The notes beneath the pieces were generated by a model. It searched no databases and was not told the DNA's origin. It saw nothing but the letters and a program-made list of their open reading frames with translations. Positions 47,780 through 56,236 of a DNA stretch of 64,000 nt are shown here, in pieces. Made by a program: the position numbers and the translations under genes. The stretch comes from Salipaludibacillus agaradhaerens (lineage in GTDB: Bacteria > Bacillota > Bacilli > Bacillales > Salisediminibacteriaceae), in contig NZ_KV917378.1 in assembly GCF_002019735.1 (NCBI RefSeq), positions 1,514,869 through 1,578,868 on the forward strand, given 5' to 3'. Within the stretch, counting starts at the first letter, position 1. Each line of letters starts with the position of its first letter.

Positions 47780-48562
47780 CTAGGCTGCCATACTCCTGAA
47801 TTCTACTGGGGTATGGCAGTTTAACTTTTTAAATGGTCGTATATAATTGTAATAATACATGTACGTTTCTACTTTTTCTAGTACAATAGAATTTGTAAGG
47901 TGCACTCGTTGCTGAGTGCTGAATTCTTCCGACTTTAGTGAGGAATGGAAGGATTCAATGACGGCATTATCAAAGCAGTTGCCTTTCCGAGACATGCTTG
48001 TGGTAATGCCTTTTTCTTTTGCTTTTTCTTGAAATTTATAGGATGTATACTGAGCTCCTTGGTCACTGTGTAATAGGACGCCATAAGTCTCCCTACCTCT
48101 ACAAGCATCTTCTAAAGTGTTTATCACGAGCGAGAGATCTTGTTTATCACTGATTCGATAGGCAATAATTTCGTTGTTATACAAGTCCATTATGGTTGAT
48201 AAATATAGCATCTTTTCACCATAAGGTAAGTATGTAATGTCAGTCACCCACTTTTGATTCGAACTCTCTGCGGAGAAATGTTGTTCTAACAGGTTCCCAA
48301 CCACAAGTTTACTTTCCCCAGCTATATAGGATTGTCGCTTTGGCTTTACGCGACATTGGATATTAAACTTCTGCATGATCTTCTGAACGGTGTTTCGATT
48401 GACGTTAATATGATGTTCCTTTTTAAGAAGATCCCTCACCATTCGATGCCCGACTCTATATTTAAATTCTTTACAAATAGTTAATACCAATTGTTCTAAA
48501 GGTTTAGGTTTCCAAGATGTCTTTCTCCAACGATAATAAGTTGATTGGGAACATTCAAACAA
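47780..48562 (-). CDS. IS3-family transposase OrfB (DDE integrase), probably frameshifted at its start
   Basis: Its 260 residues hold the rve DDE domain: Asp in WVTDITYLP, Asp in LLHSDQGAQYTS, Glu in NCFDNAVIESFHSSLK. The natural N-terminus lies in another frame from about 48624 (PEAFVELVEILKSKYTITSICDCLNV). One T added near 48550 (GTTCCC to GTTTCCC) would join it to SQSTYYRW. So this copy likely carries a single-base deletion, and full transposase would not be made. A sequencing error is the alternative. Confidence 0.85.
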   Translation of the reverse strand: MFECSQSTYYRWRKTSWKPKPLEQLVLTICKEFKYRVGHRMVRDLLKKEHHINVNRNTVQKIMQKFNIQCRVKPKRQSYIAGESKLVVGNLLEQHFSAESSNQKWVTDITYLPYGEKMLYLSTIMDLYNNEIIAYRISDKQDLSLVINTLEDACRGRETYGVLLHSDQGAQYTSYKFQEKAKEKGITTSMSRKGNCFDNAVIESFHSSLKSEEFSTQQRVHLTNSIVLEKVETYMYYYNYIRPFKKLNCHTPVEFRSMAA

Positions 48563-48611
48563 TCACAAATCGACGTAATCGTGTATTTAGACTTCAATAT
48601 TTCAACCAATT

Positions 48612-48941
48612 CTACGAATGCTTCTGGCACCACTTCCTTTCGATTTCCTGGTACTTTCCCAACAGTTCTTCTCTCATTTCATAATAGGACAATTTTCTTT
48701 TTAACAGGTCAATTTCGCTCATATCCTCTGATCCTTTTCCATACTTATACTGCTTTCCAGCAGGTTGAGCTAATCGTTGTTCTTCTCCTTTTCTATACCA
48801 TCTCATCCAAGTCTTAATCTGTGTTTTATTTTTAATGCCAAAGCGTGCCATCAATTCTTTATTCGTATACTCTCCTGTTAACTTTAATCGAATAACCTCT
48901 TTTTTTATTTCTTCTGGATAAACATTATTTTTTCGGCCCAT
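48612..48941 (-). CDS. IS3-family transposase OrfA (helix-turn-helix)
   Basis: This 109-aa protein has an N-terminal HTH (YPEEIKKEVIRLKLTGEYTNKELMARFGIKNKTQIKTWMRWY) and a C-terminal leucine-zipper-like helix (MSEIDLLKRKLSYYEMREELLGK). The ATG at 48941 has TTGGAGG upstream. In this family OrfAB is made by -1 slippage near the OrfA end. Confidence 0.9.
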   Translation of the reverse strand: MGRKNNVYPEEIKKEVIRLKLTGEYTNKELMARFGIKNKTQIKTWMRWYRKGEEQRLAQPAGKQYKYGKGSEDMSEIDLLKRKLSYYEMREELLGKYQEIERKWCQKHS

Positions 48942-49481
48942 AAGAAAAACACCTCCAAATTTGTCGTTAAGTTTATATACGACTATGGGGGTGTTTTTTC
49001 CTTGTCTCATTTAATTAGGTCACTCTAACGAACGAGCCAGGCTTTCGTTTTAACACCTTTAAATTGATAGCCTTGCTTTGGTTCAAATCCTTCTACCCCT
49101 GTTAATCCTTCAAGAAAATCTAAGTGCCACCATCGTCGTCTAAATTCTCCGTCTGTAATCGCTAAATGTCCCGCTTTTTTCTGTTCTTCTACAATGCCTT
49201 TTATCTCTTCATCTTCGATCGTTCGAAGTTCGTCATCAGAAATAATGCCATCTGCGTTGTCTTGGCGTGCTTTTTTCAAGCGGTCAGGGCGTAAAAAACT
49301 GCCTACATGATCATAACGAAACGGTCCTGTCATAGCTGCTTGTTGTGCGAAAGATTCTTTTGTCATAGTTTAAGTCCACCTTTTTGTCATTTTTAAAATC
49401 TTGCTTTCAACAGAGAAAAACAGCCAACAGGGAAGAAGAAAATAATGAGCTTCATAACAGCCACTTTATATTCTGCCAACT

Positions 49482-49511
49482 AAAAAACCTCTTTCCCGAA
49501 GAAAAGAGGTT
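49482..49511 (-). terminator. Expression-platform terminator of the S-box leader
   Basis: Stem AACCTCTTT / AAAGAGGTT with an 8-nt loop, followed on the minus strand by TTTTTTA; it directly follows the SAM aptamer and precedes the yxjG-like start by about 115 nt. Confidence 0.88.
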
Positions 49512-49529
49512 AACGTTTTAAAAACTTCT

Positions 49530-49631
49530 CTTATCTTCCAGGATAATTATCCTGCTGGAATTAGCACCTTCCACTTAAATGTGGGGTTGCTGAAGCATCT
49601 TCGGGCCAGTCCCTCTGCTTCTCTACATAAG
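49530..49631 (-). promoter_or_regulatory. SAM-I (S-box) riboswitch aptamer
   Basis: On the minus strand it has the conserved order: CTTATG-AGAG at the 5' end, GAGGGACTGGCCCGA, CTTCAGCAACC, AAGGTGCTAATTCCAGCAG, and GGAAGATAAG closing the P1 helix. With the terminator after it, binding of SAM should stop transcription of the methionine-related gene. The riboswitch looks intact although the gene it governs is destroyed. Confidence 0.95.
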
Positions 49632-49651
49632 CAATTATTTTAATTTTTTTA

Positions 49652-49681
49652 AGTTTACCAGACTTAGACAGTTTATGACAA
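49652..49681 (-). promoter_or_regulatory. Candidate promoter of the S-box leader
   Basis: On the minus strand TTGTCA, 18 nt, TAAACT, about 20 nt before the aptamer 5' end. Confidence 0.55.
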
Positions 49682-50003
49682 GTATGAATTTTCTAAAAGA
49701 TCAATTGAGCCGATCAAGTAAAAGTATATCAAATACTCAATTATCCTCTCTGTCAGTAAGGTTATCATCCCCTACACTGCCAGAGAGGGTAATCAACAGA
49801 ACGCGGTAGGGAAAAACACATCTCCCTATTCACTGTGTCCATTTTCTTGACATAATATCACCTCAAGCTTTACGGGCTCATGGAGGGGGTTATTGTAATT
49901 TCTGGCTCTATACTGAATGTTGTGGTGGTGCTTATCATACCAATGGGTGTGAGCCTAGATGGTGATCTGGGATAAAGTTCGTAAATTTGTAACAGTTTTC
50001 ACA
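49682..50003. other. Gene-free stretch with a long hairpin and possible IS end
   Basis: The region has no gene. A hairpin at 49741-49792 pairs TTATCCTCTCTGTCAGT with ACTGCCAGAGAGGGTAA. From 49900, the text GGCTCTATACTGAATGTTGTGG resembles the terminal style of ISL3-family elements, with no transposase following. Confidence 0.4.
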
Positions 50004-50033
50004 TGACATTCTTGGTGAAAGTTAGGTATAATT
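50004..50033 (+). promoter_or_regulatory. Promoter of the FbpB-like gene
   Basis: ATGACA, 18 nt, perfect TATAAT, about 38 nt before the start codon. No convincing Fur box overlaps it. Confidence 0.65.
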
Positions 50034-50070
50034 AAATTGTAAGAAAATTTTGATTAAGAGGTGAAAGGAA

Positions 50071-50211
50071 ATGAGAAAGCGTTTTCACAAGAGCTTCGAA
50101 GAGTTAGTTAAAGAAAATAAGCAGGAAATTATGGAAGACCAAAAAGCCATCCTCCAAATCGAGAAAAAAATCGATGAGCGTTATGAAGAGAAGTTGCTCC
50201 AAAAGGCTTGA
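50071..50211 (+). CDS. FbpB-family small basic protein
   Basis: This 46-aa protein begins MRKRFHKSFEELVKENKQ and continues EIMEDQKAILQIEKKIDERY. It matches the FbpB family, which in B. subtilis is a Fur-controlled partner of the FsrA iron-sparing RNA. The start follows GAGGTGAAAGGA. It has its own promoter and is followed by a terminator at 50306. It was found by eye as it is very short. Function by family only. Confidence 0.85.
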   Translation: MRKRFHKSFEELVKENKQEIMEDQKAILQIEKKIDERYEEKLLQKA

Positions 50212-50305
50212 ATCACCCTTCAACTTCAAAACTGAGAGATCCTCTCTATAAGAGAATTTTTTGAGACCAACAAAGTGGTCCGTGCGAGAATGATACCCTT
50301 ATACA

Positions 50306-50343
50306 AAAAGCTGACCTTCCCGATTAAAAGGATCAGCTTTTTT
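50306..50343. terminator. Terminator between FbpB-like and SCP2 genes
   Basis: Stem AAAAGCTGA / TCAGCTTTT enclosing a further CCTT/AAGG pair, then TTTTTT; it can serve both converging genes. Confidence 0.88.
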
Positions 50344-50374
50344 ACGTTGCGCCAGCATCATGACACTTCGCTGT

Positions 50375-50704
50375 TTACGTATATTTTTTTAACAGACTAT
50401 GAAACTTGAGGGCATGGGTTAGTTCGCCGTGAACTTTTAACTTGCCATTCATATAAGCCATTGCTGGATTTAGACTGTCAGTGGCGAGCTTTTGAAAGTT
50501 AGCCTCGCTTAATTCTAGCGTTAATTTAGGTTCCCACTGCCTATTTGTAGCGTACTCAGCTGTTTGATTGTCTATTTTCAGCTGATAGAGCTGCTCTTCT
50601 TCTCCTGTTAACCGAAATTCATAGGTATAGGTAAGTCCTTCTAAATGCTCTGGTTCCTCGTTCATTCTCCTTACAATCGTAGCCAATATTGTATCTACTG
50701 ACAA
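50375..50704 (-). CDS. SCP2 sterol-binding-domain-like protein
   Basis: This 109-aa protein has the SCP2 fold pattern: YTYEFRLTGEEEQLYQLKIDN, PKLTLELSEANFQKLATDSLNPAMAYMNGKLKVHGELTHALKFHSLL. Members bind lipid-like ligands. The TTG at 50704 is chosen because GGAGGAG lies seven nt upstream; the earlier ATGs have no ribosome site and would enclose it. Monocistronic. Confidence 0.82.
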   Translation of the reverse strand: MSVDTILATIVRRMNEEPEHLEGLTYTYEFRLTGEEEQLYQLKIDNQTAEYATNRQWEPKLTLELSEANFQKLATDSLNPAMAYMNGKLKVHGELTHALKFHSLLKKYT

Positions 50705-50773
50705 AGTCCTCTCCTCCTTCATTGATTGATTATTCATTCATTTTATTATATATGAACCAATGTCATAATACAC

Positions 50774-50915
50774 CTATAAAATGAACTCTCAATCAGTTGG
50801 TGTTTTCGCTCTTCTCCGCTGATTGATCGTTGAGTGAATCAGGATATGGTCGTCCGTTATCTCTCTCCTCTCTATTTTTGGGCGGGGAGTTTTACAGACG
50901 TTTATCTGTGATAAA
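50774..50915 (+). repeat. Dispersed element A, near-complete copy
   Basis: TATAAAATGAACTCTCAATCAG, hairpin 1 with CGCTGATTGATC, GTTGAGTGAATCAGG, GTCCGTTATCTC, TCTCTATTTTTGGGCGGGGAGTTTTACAGACG and TTATCTGTGATAAA. The CGCCTAAATAGA part of hairpin 2 is deleted. Confidence 0.85.
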
Positions 50916-51100
50916 TGATTAATACGTTGATCTTCCATTTTTAAAAACGGACCCTTTCGCCTCATTAGACTTCAGACATCCCTGCCACTCTCAAAGTCAC
51001 CGTCCTTCACTGCAACTTCCTTATTTAAAAAGGACATGTGTTATAGACTGTTTATCATGAATGGACTATTCGTACTTAAAATTAAAAACTATCTATCCCC

Positions 51101-51868
51101 CTACACAGGAGAAGATAGTTCCTCAGTTACATGCTCTTGCTTATCCTCTAAAGCATTCATAATTTGTGTCCGACTCAAATCAGCCAACTGTTGCGCATCA
51201 ACTGTTTCGTCAGTTTGATGACAACGTATAGGCTCAGTCACGGTTACGACTACGTTTCCGGGAGTCATTAAATTATTATTGGCTTCCATTAACTTATAAG
51301 ACCCATTAATTGTGACGGGCAGAATTGTAACACCTGATTTTGTCGCCAGTTTGAAGCTGCCTTTTTTAAAAGGGGCTACAGGACCTCCCTTACTACGTGT
51401 ACCCTCTGGAAAAATCACAAGGTTTTGTCCATATTGAAACGACTCTGCACCTTGTTTGATCGCCTTCACTGCCTGTCGTCTATCCTTGCGATCCATAAAA
51501 ACACAGCCCATGAATATCATCCATGAACGAATCAATGGGATTTTCTTTACTTCAACTTTAGAAATAAACCCCATATTAATTCCTAAATAACCTAACAAAA
51601 CGGGAATATCAAAATTTCCTTGATGATTGCTAACGATAAGAAGTGGTTCGTTCTTTGGAATCCGTTCTGCCCCAATAACACTTACTTTTCCACCGGCCAA
51701 CTTGATTAACCTGCGAGCCCAATTGCCGCTAATCGTTCGTATAAACGTATCCAATTCTTCTTTTTTGCCTTGTTTTTTAAGCATGTGTGCTTTAATTAGC
51801 AACGGTGAAACCGCCACTAAGTAGCCAAAAAAATACATATACCATATAAGTGTACGTAACATCTGCAA
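51101..51868 (-). CDS. plsC: 1-acyl-sn-glycerol-3-phosphate acyltransferase
   Basis: This 255-aa membrane-bound enzyme makes phosphatidic acid from lysophosphatidic acid. It has an N-terminal membrane helix (about 5-25), the catalytic HX4D in SNHQGNFDIP, the substrate motif VIFPEGTRSKGG, and a later PVTINGSY. Either a TTG at 51868 (AGAGG 8 nt upstream) or an ATG two codons later may start it; spacing favours the TTG. Monocistronic. Confidence 0.92.
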   Translation of the reverse strand: MQMLRTLIWYMYFFGYLVAVSPLLIKAHMLKKQGKKEELDTFIRTISGNWARRLIKLAGGKVSVIGAERIPKNEPLLIVSNHQGNFDIPVLLGYLGINMGFISKVEVKKIPLIRSWMIFMGCVFMDRKDRRQAVKAIKQGAESFQYGQNLVIFPEGTRSKGGPVAPFKKGSFKLATKSGVTILPVTINGSYKLMEANNNLMTPGNVVVTVTEPIRCHQTDETVDAQQLADLSRTQIMNALEDKQEHVTEELSSPV

Positions 51869-52110
51869 CAGTCCTACCTCTCTATCACTCTACTCTATTA
51901 TTATAGCAGAATGTGAGGTATTTCGTCTGATAGAATGTGACCATTTTTCTGTTAATGAAGCATGATGTTCAGTTTACCTAATGAGAAAACATCGGTTTAT
52001 TGTTTCATAGAGGGAGGGGAGTACAATACTGTCCATGAGTAACAGCATGACGCACTCAAATCCATTCTCATAGAAAAAAAGCCCTCCTCATAGGACAGCC
52101 TCTCTTCGTT

Positions 52111-53193
52111 CTACTTATTTTTTACGAGCTGCGGTTCAGCGGGAAACCATCCTCTTGTATTGTTAGCAATCCGTACTAAAAACAGCATAAGTGGCACTTC
52201 CACTAGCACCCCCACGACTGTGACGAGTGCGGCACCTGAATTCAATCCGAACAACGCGATCGCTACTGCCACTGCTAGCTCGAAAAAGTTACTCGTCCCG
52301 ATCATAGCCGCTGGTGCCGCAACACTATGTTCAATGCGCCACGTTTTTGCCCATAAGTAGGCGATAACAAAAATAAATAATGTCTGTATAATTAGAGGCA
52401 CAGCAATTAATAAGATATGAAGCGGATTATTAATAATCACTTCTCCTTGGAATGAAAATAAAATGATTAACGTTAATAATAAGCCGACTATCGTAAATTT
52501 CCCTGCGGCTTTTAAATAGACGTTTTCAAACCAAGCTAAACCTTTGCGTCTAATAAGTACTACCCGTGATACGTATCCTGCCGCTAACGGAATAATAATA
52601 AATAAGACAATCGATAAGAAAATCGTATCAAACGGAATGACCACATTATTAATACGAAGTAGGAGCATGACGATCGGTCCGTAAGCAAAGATCATGATGA
52701 GGTCATTCACTGATACCTGAACGAGTGTATAACTAGCATTCCCCTTCGTCAAATAGCTCCATACGAATACCATGGCCGTACACGGTGCCGCTCCTAATAA
52801 CACAGCCCCGGCAATATATTCTGTCGCAAGCGCCTCTGGAATGAACGGGGCAAATACAACTCGGAAAAAGAGCCAAGCGAAGAAAAACATCGTAAACGGT
52901 TTGATCAGCCAGTTAACAACTAACGTGACGATAAGTCCTTTTGGTTTACGTCCTGCATTGGCAATACTAGAAAAATCGATTTGCGCCATCATTGGATAGA
53001 TCATCAGCCAAATTAAAATGGCCACTGGAATGGACACTTGCGCATATTCGAAACGACTAAGCGTATCAGGTATTACCGGAAGGAATTGTCCAACGGCTAC
53101 GCCCGCCATAATACAAATGATCACCCAGACAGATAAATACCTTTCAAAAAAGCTAATACCTTTCCCTGCTGCATCTTCCACATCTTTACTCAT
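52111..53193 (-). CDS. acr3: Arsenite efflux transporter Acr3
   Basis: This 360-aa protein has ten membrane helices. It carries the conserved Acr3 stretch LLGAAPCTAMVFVWSYLTKGNASYTLVQVSVND, whose Cys in PCT is needed for arsenite export, and IGTSNFFELAVAVAIALFG. Length and sequence fit true Acr3 better than the shorter homologue at 19207. No arsR or arsC is next to it, so regulation and the arsenate step must be elsewhere. Confidence 0.93.
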   Translation of the reverse strand: MSKDVEDAAGKGISFFERYLSVWVIICIMAGVAVGQFLPVIPDTLSRFEYAQVSIPVAILIWLMIYPMMAQIDFSSIANAGRKPKGLIVTLVVNWLIKPFTMFFFAWLFFRVVFAPFIPEALATEYIAGAVLLGAAPCTAMVFVWSYLTKGNASYTLVQVSVNDLIMIFAYGPIVMLLLRINNVVIPFDTIFLSIVLFIIIPLAAGYVSRVVLIRRKGLAWFENVYLKAAGKFTIVGLLLTLIILFSFQGEVIINNPLHILLIAVPLIIQTLFIFVIAYLWAKTWRIEHSVAAPAAMIGTSNFFELAVAVAIALFGLNSGAALVTVVGVLVEVPLMLFLVRIANNTRGWFPAEPQLVKNK

Positions 53194-53364
53194 GTTAATT
53201 CCCTCCCCTTATAGCTTCTATTGACGGCACACTTAATAAGCCATCCTATACAAGCCTCTAGTCGTTAATACATTTCCCAACGCCAACTTGCTTAAAAGAA
53301 AATTGACGCTTATTGTTAAATAGAGCTTCAAGCCTTCTATCTATTTATAAAGTAATAACGATGT

Positions 53365-53646
53365 TTAACATGATTCCGTGATCCCTGTGAGAACAAGTTC
53401 TTCCCCTCCATCTCCCTGTTGCACATCGATCGTTGCTTTTTTCACATCATAATAAATGGCTTTTTCAAAGGCCACTTGAATGGAGTTTATCTCTTCCACA
53501 ATATCAGCTTCCTCAGGCTTATCAAGCGTTATTCCGATAGCTGGACCACAGCACCCTTCCCCAGTGTCAGTCACCCTAATAGTGTCAGCATGATTTTCCT
53601 CTAAGACTTTCATTAAATAATCTTTCGCCTCATTTGTTATAATCAC
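53365..53646 (-). CDS. HesB/IscA-like protein
   Basis: This 93-aa protein has the HesB fold, with GEGCCGPAIGITLD and an isolated Cys near the end (TESC). The Cys spacing differs from A-type iron-sulfur carriers (usually C...CGC), so iron-sulfur loading is uncertain. A GTG start follows AGGAGG by 7 nt. It lies upstream of acr3 in the same direction with 171 bp between. Confidence 0.82.
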   Translation of the reverse strand: MIITNEAKDYLMKVLEENHADTIRVTDTGEGCCGPAIGITLDKPEEADIVEEINSIQVAFEKAIYYDVKKATIDVQQGDGGEELVLTGITESC

Positions 53647-53841
53647 AGTAGTACCTCCTTTTTCACATATAACAATTACATTATATAATCATATACTTAT
53701 ATATTCAATCTCCTATACTAAAAGGAGTGTTAAGATCGTATAACATTGTTTAACTATGTTTTATGATTTGCGGACGGGCATCAAGGGAATACCATTAAAA
53801 ACACTGCTGTTCGTGAAACGGTATGACGAGGAGGAAAAACG

Positions 53842-54111
53842 ATGCAACGTTATTATGTCATTGTGAGTGGGCATGTTCAAGGAGTTGGCTTTCGCTTCAA
53901 TACGCAAATGAAAGCCTCAGAATTTGGTGTAAGCGGTTGGGTAAGAAATAATATGGATGGGTCTGTGGAGTTAGAAGTCCAAGGTGAACCGGAGACAGTA
54001 GAAGCTTTTTTAGCCTCTTTAAAAAACATAAAATTTCCAGCTAAAGTGAGAAGTTTGAATAAAAAAGAAATTGAAGTAGTTGAAGGCGAAAAAGCCTTTT
54101 CAATTCGTTAG
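53842..54111 (+). CDS. acyP: Acylphosphatase
   Basis: This 89-aa protein has the signature GHVQGVGFR (phosphate loop with the catalytic Arg) and GWVRNNMDGSVELEVQG (catalytic Asn). It hydrolyses acyl phosphates such as carbamoyl phosphate. The start has GAGGAGG upstream. Followed by a short terminator at 54150-54173. Confidence 0.95.
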   Translation: MQRYYVIVSGHVQGVGFRFNTQMKASEFGVSGWVRNNMDGSVELEVQGEPETVEAFLASLKNIKFPAKVRSLNKKEIEVVEGEKAFSIR

Positions 54112-54149
54112 TTATTAAAAGGCTTGATTAACAGTCAACTTTACCGGGA

Positions 54150-54173
54150 AAGGGGCTCCCTCAAAAGCCCCTT
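54150..54173 (+). terminator. Terminator of acyP
   Basis: AAGGGGCT / AGCCCCTT stem, 8 bp, 8-nt loop, then TATT; the T-run is weak. Confidence 0.65.
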
Positions 54174-54234
54174 ATTACAGATCGTAAATTGGCCACATCC
54201 ATTTCCCCTTCATATTTCCGCAGGCAGACTTCAT

Positions 54235-55554
54235 CTAATAGTCGTTATGAACATCGTGGCTAAACGTTTGAAAAACCGTATGTCGCTGTTCAGGATAAAG
54301 AGTTTTACCTGCAATACGATTGATAATTGTCACATTACGTTCAACGGCTAACGCTAAATTTGTAGCCCCTGCCCCATGGCTGTGTTCCAAGTTCGTTAAT
54401 GTAAAAATATGATGGGATCTTTCTTCTTTAAATTGAAGTTTATAGTCTCGACTAACGGTGAAATGAGCATCATCTTCCCATTCAATTAAGTCTGAGAATT
54501 TATGTAACCAATTAGGGATATGCGGCTGATAACCTGTAGCCAATACTACTTTATCCACTGTGATTGTAAAAGACATATCCTCCTGAAGCTGATAGCAAGA
54601 TACGTGATAACCGTCTTTACCTTTTTCAATACTTTTCAGTTCTACATTGGCCTGGATTAATACAGGCAGTTCCCTTATTTGAGTGGTGTGATGGTAGAGA
54701 AGGTCATAAATTTTATGCAACGTTTTCTCTTCTATCCCATTCCGTAGCTGTGTTAAATGAGGTAATTCTCTTTGTCTCGTCTCATAAGATAACTTATGGA
54801 AATAGTCAATATAGTCAGGAGAAAAGACTTCCTGTCCTAATTTCCCCGCTTCCAGCTGAAAGAATCCTGGTGATCGGGTCAACCAATATAACATCGGTTT
54901 ACGTTGTGTTTGTCTCTGTAGCTGATCGAGAAATACTTCTGCGGCACTTTGTCCAGAGCCTGCAATTAATACTTTATCGGCTTCAGTAAAAGTATCAACA
55001 CAATACTGATAAGCGCTCGTATGAAGAACATCTTCTTGTGGAAAACCTTCAAATTCAGCTGGTATGGAAGGGCTACTTCCAGTCCCGATCACAAGATGTT
55101 TTGCTAAGTACGTTTCTAATACTTTTGTCTGTTGATCTTCCACTGTCACTTCATAGTAAGAAGAAGTCGTCACATGATCTGTAACATCGACTACCCGTTT
55201 ATTAAATCGGCAATTATCCAGTTGGCCTGCAACCCATTGTGCATAGTCGTTGTATTCTCTTCTAGGAATATCAAACCGATTAAAAAAATAAAAGGTGTAA
55301 AGCCGATTATGTTTATGTAAATAATTAATAAAGCTGTACTTACTAGTTGGATCAGCAAATGTCACTAAATCTGCTAAAAATGGCACCTGCAAATCTGCCC
55401 CTTCAATTAACATACCTGGATGCCAATTAAATGACGAGCTTTCTTCAAAGAAAATGCCTTCTATTTCTTCCTTATTATCTAATAAAGCAGCCATACCTAA
55501 ATTGAACGGACCGATACCTACCCCTATCATGTCATATACTTTCTTATTTTCCAT
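54235..55554 (-). CDS. L-lysine/L-ornithine N-monooxygenase (IucD/RhbE-like)
   Basis: This 439-aa flavin monooxygenase of siderophore pathways hydroxylates a side-chain amine. It has the FAD motif GVGIGPFNLGMAALL, the NADPH motif VLIAGSGQSAAEVFLDQL, and the ATGY-type VVLATGYQPHIP. Close to the lysine N6-hydroxylases of aerobactin/rhizobactin type. The start has GAGG upstream. No siderophore synthetase, decarboxylase or aminotransferase lies within view, so it is solitary. Confidence 0.9.
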   Translation of the reverse strand: MENKKVYDMIGVGIGPFNLGMAALLDNKEEIEGIFFEESSSFNWHPGMLIEGADLQVPFLADLVTFADPTSKYSFINYLHKHNRLYTFYFFNRFDIPRREYNDYAQWVAGQLDNCRFNKRVVDVTDHVTTSSYYEVTVEDQQTKVLETYLAKHLVIGTGSSPSIPAEFEGFPQEDVLHTSAYQYCVDTFTEADKVLIAGSGQSAAEVFLDQLQRQTQRKPMLYWLTRSPGFFQLEAGKLGQEVFSPDYIDYFHKLSYETRQRELPHLTQLRNGIEEKTLHKIYDLLYHHTTQIRELPVLIQANVELKSIEKGKDGYHVSCYQLQEDMSFTITVDKVVLATGYQPHIPNWLHKFSDLIEWEDDAHFTVSRDYKLQFKEERSHHIFTLTNLEHSHGAGATNLALAVERNVTIINRIAGKTLYPEQRHTVFQTFSHDVHNDY

Positions 55555-55578
55555 GCAGTCATTCCTCACTTTTCTTTC

Positions 55579-55645
55579 CTATATAGAGTTACCTCTCCTC
55601 TCTATTTTGAGCAGAGAGGTTGACGAACGCTTCTCTGTGATAAAT
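55579..55645 (+). repeat. Dispersed element A, 3' fragment
   Basis: TATATAGAGTTACCTCTCCTCTCTATTTTGAGCAGAGAGG, then GACGAACGCTTCTCTGTGATAAAT; hairpin 1 is missing. Confidence 0.75.
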
Positions 55646-55845
55646 TGTATTATGTCTATTCCCTGAAGTTCTCATAAATAATCTTCTATATGGCTTTAAA
55701 AGATCCATGATAAAACTTATGGGATGTGGCCTCTCCTTTATCAAATGATCAATACACTCGAATGCGTTTTCATATTTAAATATCACCCTTAATGTATCGA
55801 GTATTATTACAAATTAATAAAATGTTCGTCATTAACAACGAAGAA

Positions 55846-55975
55846 TTGAAACGCAAGATGGCGACTCCTTTGGAAGGAAGCGACGTCTGAAAAGCCATTC
55901 TGACTGAGCTTTGCAAAGGCAGAATGAGTTGAAGACGAGCCCCCGGAAAACGTCCCTCTGTAGTAACAATGAGTC
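55846..55975 (+). repeat. Dispersed element B
   Basis: GAATTGAAACGCAAGATGGCGACTCC ... GACGTCTGAAAAG ... GAGTTGAAGACGAGCCCCCGG ... CGTCCCTCTGTAGTAACAATGAGTC. It lies 200 bp after an element A fragment, the A-then-B order seen elsewhere. Confidence 0.75.
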
Positions 55976-56236
55976 ATAACGTTCTAAATAACGATACAAC
56001 CATGATTTATGAAATCGATTGACTTTCCTATGCACAAAAAAACCCGCATTTTATAAAATACGAGTTTTGCTCAATGCACATTTAAACAAGACAAAAACCA
56101 ACGGATGACAGGTGCCCCATCCATCATCCGCTGGAAATGACCGTATGTTGAATGACGTTTAACACGCTACCATCAGCTACTCCTCAATAGAAGGTGAATC
56201 GTCATAATTTTATATTTTTTTGCTGTAGCAACAGTC

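Larger units (their letters stand above)
47744..49027 (-). mobile_element. IS3-family (IS150-like) insertion sequence
   Basis: The element is 1284 bp and inserted in the yxjG-like gene. Ends: TGAACTGACCTAGAAAAATGAGA at left, and on the other strand TAGAGTGACCTAATTAAATGAGA at right; the inner TGACCTA...AAATGAGA is shared. It is flanked by 3-bp direct repeats ACG (47741-47743, 49028-49030). Removing one repeat restores the host reading frame (LVR-VIDKLDF), which fixes the borders. It contains OrfA and OrfB in IS3 order. Confidence 0.92.
46955..49366 (-). pseudogene. yxjG: Methionine-synthase-like gene (YxjG/YxjH, MetE C-terminal type), split by an IS and a nonsense codon
   Basis: The N-terminal part (49366-49028) starts after AGGTGG and reads RYDHVGSFLRPDRLK and DGEFRRRWWHLDFLEGL, up to KTKAWLVR. 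After the IS the frame resumes at 47743 as VIDKLDFPNNHPFIEHF and runs to TAA at 47564-47566. That stop stands where the family has a residue between QFR and DLAAAY, probably CAA to TAA. The rest (to 46955) keeps HICRGNFRSTW and SPQCGFAS with zinc-type Cys. Intact members are cobalamin-independent methionine-synthase-like proteins. An S-box lies upstream. Two independent lesions make it non-functional here. Confidence 0.88.

Noticed and set aside
52075-52110. Terminator after acr3
   Set aside because: A T-run on the minus strand is present but I could pair only a weak 4-bp stem.
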